DNA of 64,000 bases, from assembly GCA_963784895.1 (NCBI GenBank), contig CAWATM010000003.1, positions 1-64,000 on the forward strand, given 5' to 3'. This stretch comes from Gaiellasilicea sp963784895 (GTDB lineage: Bacteria; Actinomycetota; Thermoleophilia; Gaiellales; Gaiellaceae). Both the position numbers and the translations under genes were made by a program. Below the pieces are notes generated by a model. It searched no databases, was not told where the DNA came from, and saw nothing but the letters and a program-made list of their open reading frames with translations. Of the stretch, positions 27,655 through 36,368 are shown piece after piece. Position 1 is the stretch's first letter, and each line of letters opens with the position of its first letter.

Positions 27655-28498
27655 CTACGGCGCCCGCTCGATGACCGCACCGCTCAAGCGTGTGCTCGTG
27701 CGCCCGCCGCACCCCGCCGACAGCGCTCGCTGGCGCGAGTACGGCTGGCGCGCCGAACCCGATCCCGGTGCGGCGGCGGCCGAGCACGAGGCGCTGCGCC
27801 AGATCCTCGCCGACGCGGGCGCCGAGGTGATCGTCGCCGAAGGCGAGTCGGGCAACCCCGATGCGATCTACGCCTACGACCCCGTCCTCGTCGGCGAGCA
27901 AGGCGCCGTGCTGCTCCGGCCCGGCAAGGACGGCCGGCTCGGCGAGCCCGGCGCGCTGGAGACCGCGTTGGCAGAGGCCGGCGTACCGGTTGCTGCTCGG
28001 ATCGAGGCGCCGGGGACGATCGACGGCGGCGATACGCTCTGGCTCGACCGCGAGACGCTCCTTGTCGGGCGCGGGTACCGGACGAACGCGTCCGGCGTCC
28101 AACAGCTGCAAGACGCCTTCCCCGACGCCGACGTGCTGTCGTACGACCTTCCGCACTGGAACGGCCGTGCCGAGGTGATGCACCTGATGAGCCTGATCTC
28201 GCCGCTCGACGACGACCTCGCGCTCGTCTACCCACGGCTCGCACCGGTGCGGCTGATCGAGCTGCTGGCGGAACGCGGGATCCAGATCGTCGAGGTGCCG
28301 GAGGCCGAGTTCGAGTCGATGGGCCCGAACGTGCTCGCGCTCGGGCCGCGGCTCGCGCTTGCGCTCCAAGGCAACGACGAGACGCGGCGCCGGATGGAGG
28401 CGGTAGGCGTTGAGGTGCTCGTTTACAAGGGCGACGAGATCTCCCGCAAGGGCGACGGCGGCCCGACGTGCCTGACCCGGCCGGTGCTGCGCCGGTGA
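27638..28498 (+). CDS. Amidinotransferase/dimethylargininase-family hydrolase
   Basis: 286 residues of the pentein superfamily. 'TIDGGDTLWL' (Asp132), 'EVMHLMSLISPLDDDLALVY' (His182) and 'GGPTCLTRPV' (Cys278) supply the catalytic residues seen in dimethylarginine dimethylaminohydrolases and related enzymes. 'LVGRGYRTNASGVQQL' near 142 is the usual N(R/A)xG segment. Likely hydrolysis of a guanidino compound such as a methylated arginine. ATG 27638 lies within the structured element; ATG 27671, eleven codons later, is an alternative start just outside it. It is translationally coupled to the ankyrin gene (GTGA). Confidence 0.82.
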   Translation: MTEAGLYGARSMTAPLKRVLVRPPHPADSARWREYGWRAEPDPGAAAAEHEALRQILADAGAEVIVAEGESGNPDAIYAYDPVLVGEQGAVLLRPGKDGRLGEPGALETALAEAGVPVAARIEAPGTIDGGDTLWLDRETLLVGRGYRTNASGVQQLQDAFPDADVLSYDLPHWNGRAEVMHLMSLISPLDDDLALVYPRLAPVRLIELLAERGIQIVEVPEAEFESMGPNVLALGPRLALALQGNDETRRRMEAVGVEVLVYKGDEISRKGDGGPTCLTRPVLRR

Positions 28499-28923
28499 GC
28501 CTGTTCGAGGCGATCGCCGCGGGTGACGAGGACGCGCTCCGCGAGGAGATCGAGCGCAATCCCGACAGCGCCGGTGCGCGCAACGAGGAAGGCGTCTCGC
28601 CGGTGCTGTACGCACTCTCGAACGGCCGCAGCGACCTCGTCGGTCCGATCCTCGACGCGAACCCGGCGCTCGACGTCTTCGACGCGGCCGCAGTCGGCCG
28701 CACCCGGGGGCTCGAGGAGCTGGTCGAGGCCGAGCCGGCGCTCGTCCATGCGCGGGCTGCGAACGGATCGACGCCGCTCCACCTCGCCGCCCGCTTCGAT
28801 CAACGGGGCGCAGCCGAGCTGCTACTCGAGCACGGCGCCGACACGGCCGCACGCGACGGTGACGGCCGGACGCCCGCGGAGGTCGCCGCCGGCGACACGC
28901 GCGCGCTCTTCGGCGGCGGCTAG
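28495..28923 (+). CDS. Ankyrin-repeat protein
   Basis: 142 residues containing about four ankyrin units, the clearest being 'NGSTPLHLAARFDQRGAAEL' and 'LLEHGADTAARDGDGRTPAE' near 90-130. No other domain and no signal peptide. Such small proteins bind other proteins. GTG 28495 overlaps the stop of the amidinotransferase, so the two are probably functionally linked. It is convergent with dinB, overlapping it by four bases. Confidence 0.85.
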   Translation: MSLFEAIAAGDEDALREEIERNPDSAGARNEEGVSPVLYALSNGRSDLVGPILDANPALDVFDAAAVGRTRGLEELVEAEPALVHARAANGSTPLHLAARFDQRGAAELLLEHGADTAARDGDGRTPAEVAAGDTRALFGGG

Positions 28924-29987
28924 ACCGGCTCGTCCAGGCTGAGCTGGCGGTAGTCGGAGAGGCCGGACAAGCCGACCCCCACGAGCCGCAGCGCGCCGGG
29001 CCGGTCGCGCAGGCCGCGGTCGAGGAGGGCGCAGGCGAGCTCGCCGATCCGCTCGGCGTCGTCGATGCCGACGTCGAGGCTCGTCGAGCGGCTGCGGATC
29101 GAGAAGTCGCCGTAGCGGAGCTTCGCGGTGACCGTCCGGGCGGAGAGGCCCTCGCGGCGGAGGTGGCCGCCGAGCCGGTCGGCCATCCGGCGGAGCTCGA
29201 CGTGCAGGAGCGCGCGGTCGTGCAAATCGCGCTCGAACGTCTCCTCGACGGAGATCGAGACCCGCTCCGCCGAGCCTTCGAGCCCGCGCGGATCGACCCC
29301 GCTCGCGCGGTCGCGCAGCATCCGTCCGACCTGGCCGGGCAGCACCGCCCGCAGGTCGAGGTCGGAGAGCGCGGCGAGCTCGCCCACGGTCGTCACGCCG
29401 GCGGCGGCGAGCCGCGCCTCGGCGCGAGGACCGATTCCCGGGAGCGCCCTGACGGCAAACGGTGCGAGGAAGCGCGCCTCGGTCCCGGCGGGGACGACCG
29501 TGATCCCGCCCGGCTTGCGGCGGTCGGACGCGACCTTCGCGACGACCTTCGTCGGTGCCACTCCGAGCGAGCAGGTCAGGCTCGTCGCCGCGCGCACCGA
29601 GGTTCGCACCGCCTCGGCGACCGCACGGGCGCGCGCGTAGTCGGCGGCGAGGCCTGTGAAGTCGAGATATCCCTCGTCGAGCCCGGTCCGCTCGACGCGC
29701 GGCACGACCTCGCGGACGGACGCCCAGACCGCCTGCGAGTACTCGCGGTAGAGGGCGTGGCGCGGCGGGAGGAAGACGGCGCCGGGGCAGCGGCGCAACG
29801 CCTCCGCGCAGCTCATGGCCGAGTGGATCCCGAATCGGCGCGCGACGTAGTTCGCGGTCGAGACGACGCCGCGGCCGCGCGGGTCGCCGCCGACGACGAG
29901 CGGCTTCCGACGGAGCTCGGGCTGCTCCAGTTCCTCCACCGCGGCAAAGAAGGCATCCAGGTCGAGGTGGGCGAGAATCGCCATCAT
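28920..29987 (-). CDS. dinB: DNA polymerase IV (Y-family translesion polymerase)
   Basis: 355 residues. 'ILAHLDLDAFFAAVEELEQP' gives the first metal Asp residues, 'YVARRFGIHSAMSCAEALRR' the Y-family steric region, 'RTGLDEGYLDFTGLA' the catalytic Asp/Glu (near 103-104), and 'ALPGIGPRAEARLAAAGVTT' the helix-hairpin-helix near 180. The C terminus lacks an obvious long beta-clamp tail, though 'QLSLDE' near the end resembles a clamp-binding QLxLF motif. ATG 29987 and ATG 29984 are both possible starts. An inverted repeat overlaps the start codon. Confidence 0.92.
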   Translation of the reverse strand: MMAILAHLDLDAFFAAVEELEQPELRRKPLVVGGDPRGRGVVSTANYVARRFGIHSAMSCAEALRRCPGAVFLPPRHALYREYSQAVWASVREVVPRVERTGLDEGYLDFTGLAADYARARAVAEAVRTSVRAATSLTCSLGVAPTKVVAKVASDRRKPGGITVVPAGTEARFLAPFAVRALPGIGPRAEARLAAAGVTTVGELAALSDLDLRAVLPGQVGRMLRDRASGVDPRGLEGSAERVSISVEETFERDLHDRALLHVELRRMADRLGGHLRREGLSARTVTAKLRYGDFSIRSRSTSLDVGIDDAERIGELACALLDRGLRDRPGALRLVGVGLSGLSDYRQLSLDEPV

Positions 29988-30006
29988 GCAAGCATGATCG
30001 ATGCTT
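29983..30006. promoter_or_regulatory. Overlapping inverted repeats at the dinB start (operator candidate)
   Basis: ATCATGC-AA-GCATGAT (29983-29998) and AAGCAT-GATCG-ATGCTT (29990-30006) overlap. They cover the dinB start codon and its upstream DNA. They do not match the actinobacterial LexA box (GAAC-N4-GTTC). They may bind a repressor or block dinB translation. Confidence 0.45.
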
Positions 30007-30168
30007 GAGCGGCTAACACGGCAAGTGCCTGAGCCGTCGGGCCGCGCTGGGCGGCGCGCGGCCGCGTCCTCAGTCGCGCCGATAGCTTCGGCTATCGGCG
30101 CTCCCTGCGTCTTTGCCGCGCACCACCCATCGCACCCCGTCTGCGAGGCATCACCGTGTTAGACGCTC
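30007..30168 (+). repeat. Structured palindromic element, copy C
   Basis: A 162-base imperfect palindrome. The outer arms GAGCGGCTAACACGG and CCGTGTTAGACGCTC have one mismatch; the apical stem is CGCCGATAGC with GCTATCGGCG around a TTCG tetraloop. The core direct repeat is GCGTCCT at 30064 and GCGTCTT at 30107. It sits between divergent dinB and the beta-lactamase-like gene. Both the GAGG ribosome site (30145-30148) and the GTG start (30156) of the latter are in the 3' arm. Confidence 0.82.
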
Positions 30169-31247
30169 CGGCCCTCCCTCCGCCGGCGATCGTCGCGCCG
30201 GCGCCGCGCGAGGTTTCCTCCGGGCTCGTCGCGGGTCGCGCCCCGCTCGGGACGCGACGAATCATCGTGCACGTTGGCCGCTTCCTCGCCGCAGACGAGC
30301 CGCTTCGCGGCCGCTCGTTCTCGCTCAACGTGCGCCTGACCGGAGCCGCGACGAGGATCCGCGTGACCGCGATCGACGGCCGTAACCGCCGTTCGTCGCG
30401 CGTGGTCGAGCCCGTCTTCGGCCTGCCGCCGGACTCCGCTCCGCGGGAGCGCTCGCCGCGGCTCGACGCCGTTCTCGACCAGAGCATCCGCATGCTTGCG
30501 GGACGACACGGCGGTACCAGCGGGATCTACGTCCAGGATCTGCGAACCGGCCGCGGCGCGGCCTGGAACGCCGGCGCGCGCTTCCCGGCCGGGTCGACGC
30601 TGAAGCTCGCGATCGCCGTGACGGTCCTGCGCTCGCTGCCGGGCAAGCCGGAGCCCGGCACGCGGGTCGCGCGGCTGCTCGGCAAGATGATCGTCAGCTC
30701 CGACAACGAGGCGGCAAACGCGCTCGAGGTCTGGCTCGCCGGCTCGACGTCGGCCGGCTCCGACCGTGTCAACGAGACGATGTGGGCGCTCGGTCTGAGC
30801 GACTCGCTCATGTACGGCGGCTACGAGACCCCGCGCCGGCCCGCTGCTTCCGGCAGCCCGATTCCGATCCGGGCCGAGCAGCAGCCCGCCTTCGGCGCCG
30901 GCAAGTACTCGACCGCAGCCGACCTCGCGCGCCTCGCCCGTGCGGTCTACCTCGCCGCCGCCGGGAGGGGACCGCTGCTGCGCCTCGGCGTCTCCGGGTC
31001 GGAGGCGCGGTACCTGCTCTGGCTGCTGGCGCACGTCGACGACCGCGGGAAGCTCGACCGCTTCTTCGACGGAAGCCCGGTCGTGCTGCACAAGGCCGGC
31101 TGGCTGGACAACGCCCGCCACGACAACGGCATCGTCGTCTACGACGGCGGCGTCTTCGTCGCCAGCGTGATGACGTGGCGCGTTCCGGCGGCGGACGAGC
31201 TCGCCGGCCGCGTCGCGCTCAGCGCGTTCGCCCGCTTCGCAGGCTAG
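30156..31247 (+). CDS. Class A beta-lactamase-like serine hydrolase
   Basis: 363 residues. Residues about 1-90 look like a beta-sandwich (Ig-like) domain; the rest is a beta-lactamase/penicillin-binding fold with 'AGSTLKLAIAV' (SxxK, near 148), 'IVSSDNEAAN' (SDN, near 187) and 'LHKAGWLDNARH' in place of KTG (near 312). No signal peptide is encoded from GTG 30156, which is odd for this family; the real N terminus could differ. It may act on cell-wall peptides rather than antibiotics. Ribosome site and start are buried in structured element copy C. Confidence 0.78.
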   Translation: MLDAPALPPPAIVAPAPREVSSGLVAGRAPLGTRRIIVHVGRFLAADEPLRGRSFSLNVRLTGAATRIRVTAIDGRNRRSSRVVEPVFGLPPDSAPRERSPRLDAVLDQSIRMLAGRHGGTSGIYVQDLRTGRGAAWNAGARFPAGSTLKLAIAVTVLRSLPGKPEPGTRVARLLGKMIVSSDNEAANALEVWLAGSTSAGSDRVNETMWALGLSDSLMYGGYETPRRPAASGSPIPIRAEQQPAFGAGKYSTAADLARLARAVYLAAAGRGPLLRLGVSGSEARYLLWLLAHVDDRGKLDRFFDGSPVVLHKAGWLDNARHDNGIVVYDGGVFVASVMTWRVPAADELAGRVALSAFARFAG

Positions 31248-31822
31248 TACGGATTTGGAACGGAGACCCAGAGCACGCGGACCGACTGCGTGGCGGAGGC
31301 GTTGCGCCACGTATGCGGCTTCGAGAGCGGGTAGGTGAGCGCGTCGCCCTGCTCGAGCACATGCGTCTCGTCGCCGACCTGCAGCTCCAGCGACCCCTCG
31401 AGGATGTAGACGAACTCCATCTCGCCCGGGAGCGAGTAGAGCTCGTCGCCGGCGCCCGCGCCGGGCGCCACTTCCGACTCGATCGCCTGGAAACGCTCCT
31501 CGTCGCGGGAGGAGAGCAGGTGGTTCTCGGTCGGAAAGTAGGAGTCGACCTTCGGGCGCTCGTGGCGCCGGACGAGGGCCGGGGCGGGCTCACGCTCGAA
31601 GATGTGGGAGAGCCGCACGCCGAGCGCGTCGCAGATCCGCGCGATCGAGGAGAGCGACGGGGCGGTCCGGTCGCGTTCGAGCTGGCTGATGAAGCCCTTC
31701 GTCAGGCCGGTCGCCGTCGCCAGCTGCTCGATCGTCAGGCCGCGTTCGCGCCGCAGCGAGCGCACGCGGGCTCCGACCTTGGGTGTGTCGTTGCGTGCGG
31801 CGAGTGGCGTTGCTCTCGGCAT
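31244..31822 (-). CDS. XRE-family regulator with C-terminal cupin
   Basis: 192 residues. A helix-turn-helix is at about 15-70 ('VRSLRRERGLTIEQLATATG', 'LTKGFISQLERDRTAPSLSS'), then a linker and a cupin_2 domain at 110-190 ('LPGEMEFVYILEGSLELQVG', 'ALTYPLSKPHTWRN'). This is the SutR/PuuR-type layout, in which the cupin senses a small molecule. It is divergent from lon, separated by 112 bases; regulation of lon or of itself is a reasonable guess. It converges on the beta-lactamase-like gene. Confidence 0.88.
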   Translation of the reverse strand: MPRATPLAARNDTPKVGARVRSLRRERGLTIEQLATATGLTKGFISQLERDRTAPSLSSIARICDALGVRLSHIFEREPAPALVRRHERPKVDSYFPTENHLLSSRDEERFQAIESEVAPGAGAGDELYSLPGEMEFVYILEGSLELQVGDETHVLEQGDALTYPLSKPHTWRNASATQSVRVLWVSVPNPY

Positions 31823-31934
31823 GAGCCGATCATACGCAGGTTTAGTCCGGCGGCAACTGTCCGGACGGCTCCGATCCGGCACTACGTTTTCTGTAGTTGC
31901 TACGGTGTGAGAAACCAGAGCAAGGAGTGATGGC

Positions 31935-34200
<2,266 letters not shown>

Positions 34201-34211
<11 letters not shown>

Positions 34212-34512
34212 GAGCTGTAGGCCGGTTCCCGAGGAGGTCCGCCGCGCGGCGGACCTCCTCGAGCGCCGTTGGGTCGTCTCGGTGCTCTGGGCCTCCTACG
34301 AGGGCGCGATCCGTTTCAACGAGTTCAAGCAGGCGGTTGGTGCAATCCCGCCCGCGACGCTGGCGCAGCGGCTCGTCGAGCTCGAGGACGCAGGCGTGCT
34401 CGAGCGGCGCGTGATCGACGCGCGGCCGCCTCGAGTCGAGTACCGCTTGACGGAGGAGGGCCGGCGGCTCAAGCTCGTGGTCGATGCCGTGGCCGCGTTC
34501 GCCGACCGCTGA
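34201..34512 (+). CDS. HxlR-family transcriptional regulator
   Basis: 103 residues forming one winged helix-turn-helix of HxlR type: 'ERRWVVSVLWASYEGAIRFN', 'IPPATLAQRLVELEDAGVLE', 'RVEYRLTEEGRRLKLVVDAV'. The two Cys near the N terminus (residues 3 and 6) might sense thiol or redox change, as in other HxlR proteins; that is inference. It overlaps the end of lon by 11 bases and could regulate lon or the next gene. Confidence 0.88.
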
Positions 34513-34522
34513 GCACGAGCGT

Positions 34523-35428
34523 GTGCTTCAGAGACACAAGCGTCTTCTCGCTTCAGCAGCGGCACTGGCCGGTCTGACCTGGCTCGTGCTCGCGGCTCCC
34601 GGAGCCGCGCGGGCGGAACGAGAGCTGAAACACACAGCCGCGTCGGACGCTGCGCTCCTCGCCCGGTACGCACCCGTCGTCGTCCTCCACCCCGACGAGC
34701 GGTCGGCGCCGACGAACGTCGAGGGCTTTCTCGCCGACGCGGAGCTCACCTCCGGCCGCTACGACGTCCGCGCCTGCTCGGCCCGTGACGGCCTCGCGGC
34801 ATTGCAGTGCTACGACGACGTCGACGAGCCGGGCGCGCCGATCGTCTACGGCGCCGTCTTTCGGGCCGGCGGAAGGATCGCGCTCCAGTACTGGCTCTTC
34901 CACGCGTTCGACCTCTGGAGCCCGTTCGTGCCGCAGAGCCCCGACTACTGGAAGCTGCACGAGGGCGACTGGGAAGCCGCGACGCTGTTGCTCGACGCGA
35001 GCGGGCGTCCGACGGAGGTCGGGACGAGCCGTCACTGCGGCGGAGCACGCCGGGCGTGGGCGCGGGTCGAGCGGCGGGGGTCGCGTCCGGTTCTCTACTC
35101 GGCGCTCGGCTCGCACGCGCTCTACTTCCGCCCGGGCCGCTATCCGCAGGAGAAGCGCTGCTGGCCGGAGGTCGCGCTCGCCGTCTTCGACGCCTACAAG
35201 GTCGCGATCGTCGATCACGCCGCCGCCGGGCGGGCCGTGTCGCTGCGCGTCGTCCCCGTCACCGCTAGGGCGCCGAGGTGGATGCGTTTCCCGGGCACGT
35301 TCGGTGAGAGCCAGTACCTCCACTTCCCGCAGGCGACGTTCGCCAGCGGCGCCGGCCCGCGCGGCCCCGCGTTCCACGACCTCTGGAAGAGGCCGTTCGC
35401 GGAGCCGCGCAGCTGGCCGGCGCGCTGA
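34523..35428 (+). CDS. Secreted protein of Vps62/NPP1-like type
   Basis: 301 residues. A signal peptide (residues about 1-31, 'LLASAAALAGLTWLVLAAPG') starts from GTG 34523. The mature part has 'ARYAPVVVLHPDERSAPTNV', 'LQYWLFHAFDLW', 'KLHEGDWEAATLLL' and 'YSALGSHALYF'. The order of aromatic, His-x-x-Asp-Trp-Glu and G-S-H motifs resembles Vps62/DUF946 and NPP1-like families, where these residues bind a metal. The function is unknown; extracellular lipid or wall binding is possible. Confidence 0.6.
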   Translation: MLQRHKRLLASAAALAGLTWLVLAAPGAARAERELKHTAASDAALLARYAPVVVLHPDERSAPTNVEGFLADAELTSGRYDVRACSARDGLAALQCYDDVDEPGAPIVYGAVFRAGGRIALQYWLFHAFDLWSPFVPQSPDYWKLHEGDWEAATLLLDASGRPTEVGTSRHCGGARRAWARVERRGSRPVLYSALGSHALYFRPGRYPQEKRCWPEVALAVFDAYKVAIVDHAAAGRAVSLRVVPVTARAPRWMRFPGTFGESQYLHFPQATFASGAGPRGPAFHDLWKRPFAEPRSWPAR

Positions 35429-35530
35429 GCCTCAGACGAACTCGAGGTGGAGCAGGCTGCCGCGCATGGCTGCGGGTGGCACCGTCATCGCAGCTCCGAT
35501 CGTTCGTGGGTCGGTGGAAGGAACGTCGAA

Positions 35531-35569
35531 AGGGGCCTGTCCCGGGGACAGACCCCGGGACAGGCCCCT
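35531..35569. terminator. Bidirectional 17-bp perfect hairpin
   Basis: Arms 35531-35547 and 35553-35569 are perfectly complementary over 17 bp with loop ACAGA. It lies between convergent genes (stops at 35428 and 35585) and can end transcription both ways. No T tract follows. The internal CCTGTCCC/GGGACAG symmetry suggests it may also be a dispersed repeat. Confidence 0.6.
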
Positions 35570-35584
35570 CGCGGACGGTTCGGG

Positions 35585-36154
35585 CTAGAGCGCGAGCGCC
35601 GGCTCGGCGTCGGAGCCGTCGTACTCGGCGCGGAAGCCGAGGGCGCGGCCCAGAGGCGCGCCCATGGCGAGGCCGACCTTCTGCATCCAGGCGGGCGGGA
35701 ACGGCAGCCGCACGTCGTCGAAGTGCGCGTTCGCGATCACCGCCAGGCGAAGCGGGTTCGGCATGCCCTTCCGGTTCGTCTTGCCGTCGTTGGCGAGCGC
35801 GAACATCGTCTCGAGCAGCCGCTCGAACTGAAGCGCGGGCCGCACCTCGGTCACGAAGACCGCGTCGGTCTCGCCGGCGTTCCAGAACTTGTGCGAGCTG
35901 CCGGCCGGGACGATCACCGTCTCGCCGGGGCCGGCGACGATCTCCTCGCCGTCCAGCTTGAAGGCGACCGTGCCCGACTCGATCTCGAACCGCTCGGTCT
36001 GGTGCGGGTGCACGTGCGCCGCTGCGACGACGCCGTTCGGCCGGACCGTGCACTCGACGAGGACGTACTCGCCGCCCGTCTCCTGCGCCGTCTCCAGGAA
36101 GAGCAGGCGCTCGCCCGTGACGGGGTTCTCGATCACATCTCCCTTGCGGATCAT
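35585..36154 (-). CDS. Cupin-domain protein
   Basis: 189 residues. The cupin barrel at about 25-105 has 'AAAHVHPHQTERFEIESGTV' and 'VPAGSSHKFWNAG', giving His, His, Glu and His metal ligands. A C-terminal helical part (110-189) follows, ending 'RALGFRAEYDGSDAEPALAL'. Function not known; such proteins often appear as small-molecule oxygenases or isomerases. ATG 36154 is preceded by AAAGGGA on the minus strand, which decides the start over a longer frame. Confidence 0.75.
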   Translation of the reverse strand: MIRKGDVIENPVTGERLLFLETAQETGGEYVLVECTVRPNGVVAAAHVHPHQTERFEIESGTVAFKLDGEEIVAGPGETVIVPAGSSHKFWNAGETDAVFVTEVRPALQFERLLETMFALANDGKTNRKGMPNPLRLAVIANAHFDDVRLPFPPAWMQKVGLAMGAPLGRALGFRAEYDGSDAEPALAL

Positions 36155-36318
36155 CTGATTCCCTTTCAGTCGTTTTGCAGCGATTTCTCTTGAAGGGAGT
36201 CTCTGCGGGCGCCGCCGCCGCGTCGTCGGCCGCGCCAACGATTCGGGCCGCCCGGGTGGATGATCTCGCGGCGGGCGGCGTCATTCTCGAGAGTGACGCG
36301 CCGTCATCCGGAACGAGA

Positions 36319-36342
36319 GGAGGCGGCCAGTGAGCCGCCTCC
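36319..36342 (-). terminator. Terminator hairpin after the ABC exporter operon
   Basis: GGAGGCGG and CCGCCTCC (8 bp, eight-base loop) followed on the minus strand by TCTCGTTCC. It lies 27 bases past the permease stop. A second near-perfect inverted repeat (36278-36299, GCGTCA..TCTCGAGA..TGACGC) is next to it, upstream of the cupin gene. Confidence 0.5.
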
Positions 36343-36368
36343 TCCTCAGCTGCCGCAGTGCCCTCGAA

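Noticed and set aside
14751..30168. Idea that the three palindromic elements are MITEs or insertion-sequence ends
   Set aside because: Their terminal arms differ from copy to copy, no target duplication is visible and no transposase is present; transposon ends would be conserved.
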